The notes beneath the pieces were generated by a model. That model saw nothing but the letters and a program-made list of their open reading frames with translations. It ran no database searches and was not told the origin of the DNA. Below are positions 1-13,900 of a stretch of 64,000 bases of DNA, piece by piece; within the stretch, counting starts at the first letter, position 1, and the number at the start of each line of letters is the position of its first letter. The DNA lies in the NCBI GenBank assembly GCA_020636435.1, contig JACJXX010000002.1, positions 1,922,001 through 1,986,000 on the forward strand, in the 5' to 3' direction. Origin of the DNA: Lewinellaceae bacterium. GTDB lineage: Bacteria; Bacteroidota; Bacteroidia; Chitinophagales; Saprospiraceae. A program made the position numbers and the translations under genes.

Positions 1-3000
1 TGTCGCCGTAATTGTCAGCGTGGCGCTGCTGCCTGCCGACAGGGTGCCTACTGTCCAGGCGCCGCTGCCTGGGTTGTAGGTGCCGTCGCTGGCTGTGTGG
101 CCTACATACGTATAGCCGCTCGGAAGCTGGTCAGACACCGCTACGCCCGTGGCCGTGTTCGGGCCCTGGTTAACCAACACCACCGTGAAGGCGACGTTGT
201 CCCCTACGTTCGGCGTAGTATTGTTGACTGTTTTCTCTAATTCAAGGTCTATGACCGGCACTGGAGTTACTTCTGCCCCGTCGCCGTCGTCTTCGTCGCC
301 CGGGTCGTCGGTAGAGTCCCCGTCGCCGTCGGTGTCCACCCCGTTGCCCGGGTTGGAGTCTACGTCCGGCTCGTTTTGAGTGGCCACTTCGGCCAAATTC
401 AAATAGTTGCCGCTTACGTTAACCGTCGCGGTTATTGTCAGTGTTACGCTCTGCCCTGCCGTGAGGGTGCCTACGTCCCATGCCCCGGTGCCGCTGTTGT
501 AGCTGCCCTGGCTGGCCGTGTTGCTTATGTAGGTATAACCGCTCGGCAGCTGGTCCGTAACGGACACGCCGGTGGCCGTGCTCGGCCCTTGGTTGGTCAA
601 CACCACCGTGAAGGTGACGTTGCTGCCCACGTTCGGCGTGCTGTTGTCTACGCTCTTTTCGAGTTCCAGGTCTACGACTGCATTTGGCTGGACATCCTGC
701 CCGTCGCCGTCGTCTTCGTCGCCCGGGTCGTCCACTACCGCCCCGTCGCCGTCGGTGTCTACCCCGTTGTTCGGGTTGGAGTCTACGTCTGGCTCATTCT
801 GGGCCGTGACTTCGGCCAGGTTCATATAATCGCCAGCGGCGTTAACCGTCGCGGTCAGCGTTAAGGTTACGCTCTGGCCCGCTGCCAGCGTGCCTACGTT
901 CCATGCCCCGGTGCCGCTGTTGTAGCTGCCCTGGCTGGCCGTGTTGCTTATGTAGGTATAACCGCTCGGCAATTGGTCCGTGACGGACACGCCGGTGGCC
1001 GTGCTCGGCCCTTGGTTGGTCAACACCACCGTGAAGGTGACGTTGCTGCCTACGTTCGGCGTGCTGTTGTCTACGCTCTTTTCGAGTTCCAGGTCTACGA
1101 CTGCATTTGGCTGGACATCCTGCCCGTCGCCGTCATCCTCGTCGCCTGGGTCGTCCACTACTGCGCCGTCGCCGTCGGTGTCCACCCCGTTGTTCGGGTT
1201 GGAGTCTATGTCCGGCTCGTTCTGCGCCGTTACTTCGGCCAGGTTCATGTAATCGCCTGCCGTGTTAACCGTCGCGGTCAGCGTCAAGGTGACGCTTTGG
1301 CCTGCTGTGAGGGTGCCTACGTCCCATGCCCCAGTGCCGCTGTTGTAGCTGCCCTGGCTTGTGGTGTTGCTTATGTATGTATAACCGCTCGGAAGCTGGT
1401 CAGCTACCGACACGCCCGTTGCTGTGCTCGGGCCCTGGTTGGTCAACACCACCGTGAAGGTGACATTGCTGCCTACGTTTGGCGTGCTGTTGTCTACTGA
1501 TTTCTCCAACTCCAGGTCGACCAATGCATTTGGCTGGACATCCTGCCCGTCGCCATCGTCCTCGTCGCCTGGGTCGTCCACTACCGCGCCGTCGCCGTCG
1601 GTGTCCACCCCGTTGTTCGGGTTGGAGTCTATATCCGGCTCGTTCTGCGCCGTGACTTCGGCCAGGTTCATGTAATCGCCTGCCGCGTTAACCGTCGCCG
1701 TCAGCGTTAAGGTGACGCTCTGCCCGGCGGTGAGGGTGCCTACCGTCCATGCCCCAGTGCCGCTGTTGTAGCTGCCCTGGCTTGTGGTGTTGCTTACGTA
1801 GATATAACCGCTTGGCAATTGATCGCCTACGGACACGCCGGTGGCTGTGCTCGGGCCCTGGTTGGTTAATACCACCGTGAAGGTAACGTTGTCTCCTACG
1901 TTCGGCGTGGTATTGCTGACTGATTTCTCCAGTTCCAGGTCGACCAATGCGTTCGGCTGGACATCCTGCCCGTCCCCGTCGTCTTCGTCGCCCGGGCCGT
2001 CTACTACGTTGCCGTCCCCGTCGGTGTCCACTCCGTTGTTCGGCGTGGAGTCTACGTCAGGCTGGTTCGCGTTCGTCACCTGCGCCAGGTTCATGTAGTT
2101 GCCTGTGGCTCTCACTGTCGCCGTAATTGTCAGCGTGGCGCTGCTGCCTGCCGACAGGGTGCCTACTGTCCAGGCGCCGCTGCCTGGGTTGTAGGTGCCG
2201 TCGCTGGCTGTGTGGCTTACATACGTATAGCCGCTCGGAAGCTGGTCAGACACCGCTACGCCCGTGGCCGTGTTCGGGCCCTGGTTAACCAACACCACCG
2301 TGAAGGCGACGTTGTCCCCTACGTTCGGCGTAGCGTTGTTGACTGTTTTCTCTAATTCAAGGTCTATGACCGGTACCGGGAACACTTCCGCCCCGTCGCC
2401 GTCGTCTTCGTCGCCCGGGTCGTCGGTAGAGTCGCCGTCGCCGTCGGTGTCCACCCCGTTGCCCGGGTTGGAGTCTACGTCCGGCTCGTTTTGTGTGCTT
2501 ACCTCGGCCAGGTTCAGGTAGTTGCCGCTTACGTTAACCGTCGCGGTTATTGTCAGTGTTACGCTCTGCCCTGCCGTGAGGGTGCCTACGTCCCATGCCC
2601 CGGTGCCGCTGTTGTAGCTGCCCTGGCTGGCCGTGTTGCTTACGTAGGTATAACCGCTCGGCAGCTGGTCCGTAACGGACACGCCGGTGGCCGTGCTCGG
2701 CCCTTGGTTGGTCAACACCACCGTGAAGGTGACGTTGCTGCCCACGTTCGGCGTGCTGTTGTCTACGCTCTTTTCGAGTTCCAGGTCTACGACTGCATTT
2801 GGCTGGACATCCTGCCCGTCGCCGTCGTCTTCGTCGCCCGGGTCGTCCACTACCGCCCCGTCGCCGTCGGTGTCTACCCCGTTGTTCGGGTTGGAGTCTA
2901 CGTCTGGCTCATTCTGGGCCGTGACTTCGGCCAGGTTCATATAATCGCCAGCGGCGTTAACCGTCGCGGTCAGCGTTAAGGTTACGCTCTGGCCCGCTGC

Positions 3001-6000
3001 CAGCGTGCCTACGTTCCATGCCCCGGTGCCGCTGTTGTAGCTGCCCTGGCTGGCCGTGTTGCTTATGTAGGTATAACCGCTCGGCAATTGGTCCGTGACG
3101 GACACGCCGGTGGCCGTGCTCGGCCCTTGGTTGGTCAACACCACCGTGAAGGTGACGTTGCTGCCTACGTTCGGCGTGCTGTTGTCTACGCTCTTTTCGA
3201 GTTCCAGGTCTACGACTGCATTTGGCTGGACATCCTGCCCGTCGCCGTCATCCTCGTCGCCTGGGTCGTCCACTACTGCGCCGTCGCCGTCGGTGTCCAC
3301 CCCGTTGTTCGGGTTGGAGTCTATGTCCGGCTCGTTCTGCGCCGTTACTTCGGCCAGGTTCATGTAATCGCCTGCCGTGTTAACCGTCGCGGTCAGCGTC
3401 AAGGTGACGCTTTGGCCTGCTGTGAGGGTGCCTACGTCCCATGCCCCAGTGCCGCTGTTGTAGCTGCCCTGGCTTGTGGTGTTGCTTATGTATGTATAAC
3501 CGCTCGGAAGCTGGTCAGCTACCGACACGCCCGTTGCTGTGCTCGGGCCCTGGTTGGTCAACACCACCGTGAAGGTGACATTGCTGCCTACGTTTGGCGT
3601 GCTGTTGTCTACTGATTTCTCCAACTCCAGGTCGACCAATGCATTTGGCTGGACATCCTGCCCGTCGCCATCGTCCTCGTCGCCTGGGTCGTCCACTACC
3701 GCGCCGTCGCCGTCGGTGTCCACCCCGTTGTTCGGGTTGGAGTCTATATCCGGCTCGTTCTGCGCCGTGACTTCGGCCAGGTTCATGTAATCGCCTGCCG
3801 CGTTAACCGTCGCCGTCAGCGTTAAGGTGACGCTCTGCCCGGCGGTGAGGGTGCCTACCGTCCATGCCCCAGTGCCGCTGTTGTAGCTGCCCTGGCTTGT
3901 GGTGTTGCTTACGTAGATATAACCGCTTGGCAATTGATCGCCTACGGACACGCCGGTGGCTGTGCTCGGGCCCTGGTTGGTTAATACCACCGTGAAGGTA
4001 ACGTTGTCTCCTACGTTCGGCGTGGTATTGCTGACTGATTTCTCCAGTTCCAGGTCGACCAATGCGTTCGGCTGGACATCCTGCCCGTCCCCGTCGTCTT
4101 CGTCGCCCGGGCCGTCTACTACGTTGCCGTCCCCGTCGGTGTCCACTCCGTTGTTCGGCGTGGAGTCTACGTCAGGCTGGTTCGCGTTCGTCACCTGCGC
4201 CAGGTTCATGTAGTTGCCAGCAGCTCTCACTGTCGCCGTAATTGTCAGCGTGGCGCTGCTGCCTGCCGACAGGGTGCCTACTGTCCAGGCGCCGCTGCCT
4301 GGGTTGTAGGTGCCGTCGCTGGCTGTGTGGCTTACATACGTATAGCCGCTCGGAAGCTGGTCAGACACCGCTACGCCCGTGGCCGTGTTCGGGCCCTGGT
4401 TAACCAACACCACCGTGAAGGCGACGTTGTCCCCTACGTTCGGCGTAGCGTTGTTGACTGTTTTCTCTAATTCAAGGTCTATGACCGGTACCGGGAACAC
4501 TTCCGCCCCGTCGCCGTCGTCTTCGTCGCCCGGGTCGTCGGTAGAGTCGCCGTCGCCGTCGGTGTCCACCCCGTTGCCCGGGTTGGAGTCTACGTCCGGC
4601 TCGTTTTGTGTGCTTACCTCGGCCAGGTTCAGGTAGTTGCCGCTTACGTTAACCGTCGCGGTCAGCGTTAAGGTGGCGCTTTGGCCTGCCGTGAGGGTGC
4701 CTACGTTCCATGCCCCGGTGCCGCTGTTGTAGCTGCCCTGGCTGGCTGTGTTGCTTATGTAGGTATAACCGCTCGGCAGCTGGTCCGTAACGGACACGCC
4801 GGTGGCCGTGCTCGGCCCTTGGTTGGTCAACACCACCGTGAAGGTGACGTTGCTGCCCACGTTCGGCGTGCTGTTGTCTACGCTCTTTTCGAGTTCCAGG
4901 TCTACGACTGCATTTGGCTGGACATCCTGCCCGTCGCCGTCGTCTTCGTCGCCCGGGTCGTCCACTACCGCCCCGTCGCCGTCGGTGTCTACCCCGTTGT
5001 TCGGGTTGGAGTCTACGTCTGGCTCATTCTGGGCCGTGACTTCGGCCAGGTTCATATAATCGCCAGCGGCGTTAACCGTCGCGGTCAGCGTTAAGGTTAC
5101 GCTCTGGCCCGCTGCCAGCGTGCCTACGTTCCATGCCCCGGTGCCGCTGTTGTAGCTGCCCTGGCTGGCCGTGTTGCTTATGTAGGTATAACCGCTCGGC
5201 AATTGGTCCGTGACGGACACGCCGGTGGCCGTGCTCGGCCCTTGGTTGGTCAACACCACCGTGAAGGTGACGTTGCTGCCTACGTTCGGCGTGCTGTTGT
5301 CTACGCTCTTTTCGAGTTCCAGGTCTACGACTGCATTTGGCTGGACATCCTGCCCGTCGCCGTCATCCTCGTCGCCTGGGTCGTCCACTACTGCGCCGTC
5401 GCCGTCGGTGTCCACCCCGTTGTTCGGGTTGGAGTCTATGTCCGGCTCGTTCTGCGCCGTTACTTCGGCCAGGTTCATGTAATCGCCTGCCGTGTTAACC
5501 GTCGCGGTCAGCGTCAAGGTGACGCTTTGGCCTGCTGTGAGGGTGCCTACGTCCCATGCCCCAGTGCCGCTGTTGTAGCTGCCCTGGCTTGTGGTGTTGC
5601 TTATGTATGTATAACCGCTCGGAAGCTGGTCAGCTACCGACACGCCCGTTGCTGTGCTCGGGCCCTGGTTGGTCAACACCACCGTGAAGGTGACATTGCT
5701 GCCTACGTTTGGCGTGCTGTTGTCTACTGATTTCTCCAACTCCAGGTCGACCAATGCATTTGGCTGGACATCCTGCCCGTCGCCATCGTCCTCGTCGCCT
5801 GGGTCGTCCACTACCGCGCCGTCGCCGTCGGTGTCCACCCCGTTGTTCGGGTTGGAGTCTATATCCGGCTCGTTCTGCGCCGTGACTTCGGCCAGGTTCA
5901 TGTAATCGCCTGCCGCGTTAACCGTCGCCGTCAGCGTTAAGGTGACGCTCTGCCCGGCGGTGAGGGTGCCTACCGTCCATGCCCCAGTGCCGCTGTTGTA

Positions 6001-7980
6001 GCTGCCCTGGCTTGTGGTGTTGCTTACGTAGATATAACCGCTTGGCAATTGATCGCCTACGGACACGCCGGTGGCTGTGCTCGGGCCCTGGTTGGTTAAT
6101 ACCACCGTGAAGGTAACGTTGTCTCCTACGTTCGGCGTGGTATTGCTGACTGATTTCTCCAGTTCCAGGTCGACCAATGCGTTCGGCTGGACATCCTGCC
6201 CGTCTCCGTCGTCTTCGTCGCCCGGGCCGTCTACCACGTTGCCATCGCCGTCGGTGTCCACTCCGTTGTTCGGCGTGGAGTCTACGTCAGGCTGGTTCGC
6301 GTTCGTCACCTGCGCCAGGTTCATGTAGTTGCCGGCAGCTCTTACTGTCGCCGTGATTGTCAGCGTCGCGCTGCTGCCTGCTGCCAGCGCGCCTACTGTC
6401 CAGGCGCCGCTGCCTGGGTTGTAGGTGCCGTCGCTGGCTGTGTGGCTTACATACGTATAGCCGCTCGGAAGCTGGTCAGACACCGCTACGCCCGTGGCCG
6501 TGTTCGGGCCCTGGTTAACCAACGCCACCGTGAAGGTGACGTTGTCCCCTACGTTTGGCGTGGTATTGTTGACGCTCTTTTCCAGCTCCAGGTCTATTAC
6601 CGGCACTGGCGTTGTTTCCGCCCCGTCCCCGTCGTCCTCGTCGCCCGGGTCGTCGGTAGAGTCCCCGTCGCCGTCGGTGTCCACCCCGTTGCCCGGGTTG
6701 GAGTCTATGTCCGGCTCGTTCTGAGCGCTTACCTCGGCCAGGTTCAGGTAGTTGCCGCTTACGTTAACCGTCGCGGTCAGCGTTAAGGTGGCGCTTTGGC
6801 CTGCCGTGAGGGTGCCTACGTTCCATGCCCCGGTGCCGCTGTTGTAGCTGCCCTGGCTGGCTGTGTTGCTCACATAAGCGTAACCGCTTGGCAGCTGGTC
6901 CGTAACGGACACGCCGGTGGCTGTGCTCGGCCCTTGGTTGGTCAATACCACCGTGAAGGTGACGTTGCTGCCCACGTTCGGCGTTGAGTTGTCTACTGAT
7001 TTCTCCAGTTCCAGGTCTACCAATGCGTTCGGCTGGACATCCTGCCCGTCCCCGTCGTCTTCGTCGCCCGGGTCGTCTACTACTGCTCCGTCGCCGTCGG
7101 TGTCTACCCCGTTGTTCGGGTTGGAGTCTACGTCTGGCTCATTCTGCGCCGTTACTTCGGCCAGGTTCATATAGTCGCCAGCCGCGTTAACCGTGGCAGT
7201 CAGCGTCAAGGTGACGCTTTGGCCGGCGGCAAGCGTGCCCACAGTCCATGCGCCAGTGCCGCTTACATAGCTGCCCTGGCTTGCCGTATGGCTTACAAAA
7301 GCATAACCGCTCGGCAACTGGTCTGTAACGGACACGCCGGTGGCTGTGCTCGGGCCCTGGTTCGTCAATACCACTGTGAAAGTGACGTTGTCCCCTACCG
7401 TCGGCGTGGTGTTGTTTACGCTCTTCTCTAGTTCCAGGTCGACTACTGCGCCTGGCACGACATCCTGCCCGTCGCCGTCGTCCTCGTCGCCCGGGTCGTC
7501 CACTACTGCTCCGTCCCCGTCGGTGTCCACCCCGTTGTTCGGGTTGGAGTCTATGTCCGGCTCGTTCTGCGCCGTTACTTCGGCCAGGTTCATGTAATCG
7601 CCTGCCGCGTTAACCGTCGCGGTCAGCGTTAAAGTTACGCTCTGCCCGGCGGTGAGGGTGCCTACCGTCCATGCCCCAGTGCCGCTGTTGTAGCTGCCCT
7701 GGCTTGTGGTGTTGCTTACGTAAGTATAACCGCTTGGCAATTGGTCGCCTACGGACACGCCGGTGGCTGTGCTCGGGCCCTGGTTGGTTAATACCACTGT
7801 GAAGGTGACGTTGTCTCCGACGTTCGGGCCGGCGTTGTCCACGCTCTTCTCCAGTTCCAGGTCTACGAGAGCGTTGGGTATAACCGCCTCGTTGTCCTCG
7901 TCATCTTCAGACTGGTCGCCATCATCGTTGTCCGGAGTGCTGTCTGTATCAAATTGGTCGGCAGCCGTTACCTGAGCTAT
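1..7980 (-). repeat. DUF11 array, 19 units at 423 bp, with 2115-bp higher-order repeat
   Basis: The motif TNQGPSTATG recurs exactly every 423 bp (141 residues) from about 149 to 7763, giving 19 units. A unit reads VDLELEKSV.N.TPNVG, then NVTFTVVLTNQGPSTATG, then DQLPSGY.Y.SNT, then VGTL.AGQSVTLTLTATVN, then AGDYMNLAEVT. It is followed by an Asp-rich linker (NNGVDTDGDGAVVDDPGDED) likely to bind calcium. Five units form a higher-order repeat of 2115 bp. Positions 1, 2116 and 4231 begin near-identical copies and 6346 begins a diverged one. The array continues off the left edge. Confidence 0.9.
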
Positions 7981-10900
7981 GTTGAGGTAATCAACTCCAA
8001 CGCCCAGGTCTTCGACAGTAACATCAAAGGTAAGTATGACACTTGCCCCTGCGGCAATATTCAGGCCACTCCAGGTTATCGTAGAACCACCCAACACACC
8101 ACCACCTGTAATATTGGTGATGCCAGAATATCCATTGGGAACAACATCCTCAACAGCTACCCCAGTTGCCGGTTGTGGGCCCTGGTTCGTTACGGTGATG
8201 GTAAAGGTAACCACATCGCCCACGTTCGGACTATTGTTGTCTACCGTCTTGACCAACTCCAGGTCAATCAGTTGATAGAAGCCGGCATCGTTGGTATCAT
8301 CATTCTCGCCGGCAGACAAGTTGATAATGCCGGTCTGCCCACCCACTGCATCGCTATCCAAGGCATCATCGCCCACATTTGAAGTGGTCGCATCGTATCC
8401 ACCTGGAGTAGCGAATTCGACGATATAATCGCCAGGAACAAGATTCGTAAAGCTGTAAGAACCATCCGGAGCCGTTGTAGTGGTTTGCAGGAAGTTGCCA
8501 CCACCGTCCAGCAGGTTAACTGTTACTCCACCGATACCAGGTTCTCCAACATCCTGAACACCGTCGCGATCTTCATCATCCCAGACAAAGTCGCCGAGGC
8601 TGGCACAAAGGTTCTGGTTGACTGTTACCGTGACATCTGCTGTGTTCATAACTACAACCCCCGTATTTGTTTCCTGGTTGGTGTTCGGATCAACAAACCA
8701 AACCGTAGCCTCATCCATAGCCGTATTGGTCGTGGTCTGGTTGTATGGCAAGCTGTAGGTCCATACGAACTCCTCATCAGAAACTCCGTCATTGTTGTTA
8801 TCGATAAAGTCGATATAACCGTTGCCGTTCAGGTCGCCGCCTAACCAGTACAGTCCATTCGGCATCAACATGCCAGGCAGGTTGTTGTCCACTACACTTA
8901 CATCCCTCAACTGTATGCCCGGAGCACCACCCAGCATCCGCACTCTCAGGGTGAAGGTGACTTCTTCGCCCGCACAAATCTCCGTTTTATCGGCGACCTT
9001 CTCAACATTAATGAATACACCAACATAATTAGAGGGGTCACTATCGCTAACCGGGTTACCAAAAGGCACGCCATTCTCGTCAACCGGCTGGCCTGTTGCG
9101 GTAGCCAGGTTGGTGTATTGGCCTAGTTGGGCCGGGCCAGATAGATTGCAGGTAGTGGAAGTGCCTGCTGCCAGGAATGGGATCGTACAGACCAAGCCTT
9201 CCTGATTGTCAGTTACCACCACATTGGTCAAATCCAGCGTACCATTGTTGGTTACTACATATTCCCAGTTCACCGTTGCCCCTCCATTTGGAACAGCCAC
9301 TATGGTGCCAGGAGTTGTATCCGCATCCTGGCCATTGGTTGACTTCTCAATGTCAACCGACGCCACGAGGTCGACAGTCACTTCGGCCGCGTCTCCGTCG
9401 TCGTCGTCGTCTGGGTCATCGACGACATTTCCATCATTATCGGTATCTACGCCATCATTCGGCGTAGAATCAATGTCCACTTCGTTGGCTGCCGTTACTT
9501 CGGCAAGGTTCAGGTAAGCATCCGGCAGGTTGCTGGCATTCACCGTTACCGTAATATTTAAGGTTAGGCTGGCACCAGACGCCAGGTTGCCAATTGTCCA
9601 TTCGCCGGTACCGGCATTGTATGCGCCATCGGAGCTTACAAAGATGAAGCCGGCGGGCAGTTGGTCGGTTACTACAACTCCGGAGGCATCGCTTGGCCCC
9701 TGGTTGGTGACTGCAATGGTGAAGATTATGTTGTCACCAACGTTGGGTGTCAGATTATTCACCGATTTCTCCAGCTCAAGGTCAATGACGTTGTAGAAAC
9801 CCGCGTCGTTGGTCGGGTCAGTCTCTCCGCTTTCCAGGTTAATGACCCCAGTGCGGCCGGTAACCGGATCGGCATCACTGTCGACTGTATCATCGCCACC
9901 CTGATCTTGGGGACTGCTATCGAAGCCGGCAGGAGATACAAATTCAACAATATAATTTCCGGGAGGAAGGTCAGTAAACCAAAACTCGCCGTTTGCATCC
10001 GTGGTCATAGTCTGTAGGAAGTTCCCTAAATCATCCAGCAAATTCACTACAACCCCAGGAATGCCAGCTTCACCCGGATCTTGAATACCATTTGCATTAT
10101 CGTCAGACCAGACGAAATTACCAAGAGCAGCAGGCTCATAGTAGCCCGCGTCGTTGGTCAGGTCTACGTCGCCGCTGTTCACCGTAATGGTGCCCGTCAG
10201 GCCCGTGTTCGGGTCCGCGTCTGAGTCTACCGTGTCGTCCCCGCCCTGGTCTTGAGGCGTGCCGGTGAAACCGCCGGGGGTGACAAACTCTACGATATAA
10301 CTGCCCGGGTCGACCGGGAAGCCGTATTCGCCGTTGCCATCGGTCACGTCAGTGGCTATCGGCGCGCCGTCCGGGACGCCGTCCTGGTTGTTGTCTGCGT
10401 ATAGGTTGACGGTTACGCCTGGGATGCCGGGCTCGCCGGCGTCCTGGATGCCGTCTCCGTCGGTGTCTTGCCATACAAAGTCGCCGATGAAGGCCGACTC
10501 GTAATAACCCGCGTCGTTAGTCGGGTCGTTTTCGCCGCTGCTCAAGGTAATTATGCCCGTCTGGCCCGTGCCTGGGTTGGCGTCGCTGTCTATCGTGTCG
10601 TCCCCGCCCTGGTCTTGCGGGCTCGGCGCAAAGCCCGCCGGGCCTACAAATTCGACGATATAGTCGCCAGGCGCTAAATTGGTAAAGCTATAGGAACCGT
10701 CAGGTGCCGTCGTGGTGGAGGCTAAGAAGGCGCCGCCGCCGTCCAGCAAGTTCACCGTCACTCCGCCGATGCCAGGCTCGCCTGCGTCCTGGATGCCGTC
10801 CGCGTCCGTGTCTTGCCATACAAAGTCGCCCAAGCTCGCCGGCTGGTAGTAACCTGCGTCGTTAGTCAGGTCCGTTTCTCCGCTGTTTACGGTGATTGTC

Positions 10901-13900
10901 CCGGTCAGGCCCGTGACCGGGTCTGCGTCTGAGTCTACCGTGTCGTCGCCGCCCTGGTCTTGCGGCGTGCCGTCAAAGCCGGCAGGCGTTACAAACTCTA
11001 CGATATAGCTGCCCGGGTCGACCGGGAAGCCGTATTCGCCGTTGCCATCGGTCACGTCAGTGGCTATCGGCGCGCCGTCCGGTACGCCGTCCTGGTTGTT
11101 GTCTGCGTATAGGTTGACGGTTACGCCGGGGATGCCGGGCTCGCCCGCGTCCTGGATGCCGTCTCCGTCCGTGTCTTGCCATACAAAGTCGCCGATGAAG
11201 GCCGACTCGTAATAACCCGCGTCGTTAGTCGGGTCGTTCTCCCCGCTGGACAGGGTAATTATGCCCGTCTGGCCCGTGCCTGGGTTGGCGTCGCTGTCTA
11301 TCGTGTCGTCTCCGCCCTGGTCTTGCGGGCTCGGCGCAAAGCCGGCCGGGCCTACAAATTCGACGATGTAGTCGCCAGGAGCTAAATTGGTAAAGCTGTA
11401 AGAACCGTCAGGAGCAGTCGTGGTCGACTGCAGGAAGGCTCCGCCGCCGTCCAGCAAGTTAACTGTCACCCCGCCGATGCCAGGCTCGCCTGCGTCCTGG
11501 ATGCCGTCCGCGTCCGTGTCTTGCCATACAAAGTCGCCCAAAGAGGCTGGCTCGTAGTAGCCTGCGTCTACGGTATCGTCCGTTTCTCCGCTGTTCACCG
11601 TGATGGTGCCGGTCAGGCCGGTGTTCGGGTCCGCGTCGCTGTCAACGGTGTCGTCCCCGCCCTGGTCCTGAGGCGTGCCGTCAAAGCCGGCAGGCGTTAC
11701 AAACTCTACGATATAGCTGCCCGGGTCGACCGGGAAGCCGTATTCGCCGTTGCCATCGGTCACGTCAGTGGCTATCGGCGCGCCATCCGGAACGCCGTCC
11801 TGGTTGTTGTCTGCATATAGGTTAACGGTTACGCCGGGGATGCCGGGCTCGCCTGCGTCCTGGATGCCGTCTCCGTCCGTGTCTTGCCATACAAAGTCGC
11901 CGATGAAGGCGGCCTCGTAGTAGCCCGCGTCTATGGTCGGGTCGTTTTCGCCGCTTTCCAAGTTGACGCTGTGGCTCAGGCCGGTGCCTGGGTTCGCGTC
12001 AGAGTCTACCGTGTCGTCGCCGCCCTGGTCCTGCGGGCTGGGAGCTAAGCCAGCCGGGCCGACAAATTCTACCACGTAGTCCCCTGGCGCCAAGCCCGTG
12101 AACTGGTAGAAGCCTGCGCCGTCCGTGGTCGTCGTGCCGATCGATGCTCCGTCCGGAACGCCGTCCTGGTTCGCGTCAGCGTACAGGTTCACTGTTACCC
12201 CAGCTATGCCAGTGGGGCCGTCGTCCTGAATGCCGTTCGCGTTGGCGTCCAGCCACACAAAGTCGCCCAAGGAAGCTGGCTCGTAGAAGCCTGCGTCGTT
12301 GGTTAGGTCTACATCCCCGCTATTCACTGTGATCGTGCCGGTCAGGCCCGTGTTCGGGTCGGCATCGCTATCAACGGTATCATCGCCGCCCTGGTCCTGC
12401 CCTGTCGGGTCAAAGCCGCCCGGCGTGACAAACTCGACCACGTAGCTGCCCGGGTCGACCGGGAAGCCGTATTCGCCGTTGCCATCGGTCACGTCGGTGG
12501 CTATCGGCGCCCCGTCCGGAACGCCGTCCTGGTTGTTGTCTGCGTATAGGTTAACGGTGACGCCGGGGATGCCGGGCTCGCCTGCGTCCTGGATGCCGTC
12601 TCCGTCCGTGTCTTGCCAGACAAAGTCGCCGATGAAGGCAGACTCGTAGTAGCCCGCGTCTATCGTCGGGTCGTTTTCGCCGCTTTCTAAGTTGACGCTT
12701 TGGCTCAGGCCGGTGCCTGGGTTGGCGTCAGAGTCTATGGTGTCGTCCCCGCCCTGGTCCTGCGGGCTCGGCGCAAAGCCGGCCGGGCCTACAAATTCGA
12801 CCACGTAGTCCCCAGGCGCTAAGCCCGTGAACTGGTAGAAGCCCGTGCCGTCGGTGGTTGTCGTGCCAATCGCTGCGCCATCGGGAACGCCGTCCTGGTT
12901 AGCGTCGGCGTACAGGTTAACTGTTACCCCGGCTATGCCCGTCGGGCCGTCGTCCTGAAGGCCGTTCGCATTCGTGTCCAGCCATACAAAGTCGCCTAAG
13001 GAAGCTGGCTCGTAGTAGCCTGCGTCTACGGTGTCATCCGTTTCCCCGCTGTTCACCGTGATGGTGCCGGTCAGGCCGGTGGCCGGGTCTGCGTCTGAGT
13101 CTATTGTGTCGTCCCCGCCCTGGCCTTGCGGCGTGCCGTCAAAGCCGGCAGGCGCTACAAATTCTACAATGTAACTGCCCGGGTCGACCGGGAAGCCGTA
13201 TTCGCCGTTCGCGTCCGTCACGTCGGTGGCTATCGGCGCGCCGTCCGGAACGCCGTCCTGGTTCGCGTCTGCATATAGGTTGACGGTTACGCCGGGGATG
13301 CCGGGCTCGCCTGCGTCCTGGATGCCGTCTCCGTCCGTGTCTTGCCATACAAAGTCGCCGATGAAGGCCGACTCGTAATAACCCGCGTCGTTGGTCGGGT
13401 CGTTTTCGCCGCTGGACAGGGTAATTATGCCCGTCTGGCCCGTGCCTGGGTTGGCGTCGCTGTCTATCGTGTCGTCTCCGCCCTGGTCTTGCGGGCTCGG
13501 CGCAAAGCCGGCCGGGCCTACAAATTCGACGATGTAGTCGCCGGGGGCCAGGTTGGTGAAGCTGTAAGAGCCGTCAGGGGCCGTCGTGGTGGAGGCTAAG
13601 AAAGCGCCTCCGCCGTCCAGCAAGTTCACCGTTACCCCGCCGATGCCAGGCTCGCCTGCGTCCTGGATGCCGTCCGCGTCCGTGTCTTGCCATACAAAGT
13701 CGCCCAAGCTCGCCGGCTGGTAGTAACCCGCGTCGTTAGTCAGGTCCGTGTCGCCGCTGTTCACCGTAATGGTGCCCGTCAGGCCCGTGTTCGGGTCTGC
13801 GTCTGAGTCTACCGTGTCGTCCCCGCCCTGGTCTTGTGGCGTGCCGTCAAAGCCGGCAGGCGTTACAAATTCTACGATATAACTGCCCGGGTCGACCGGG

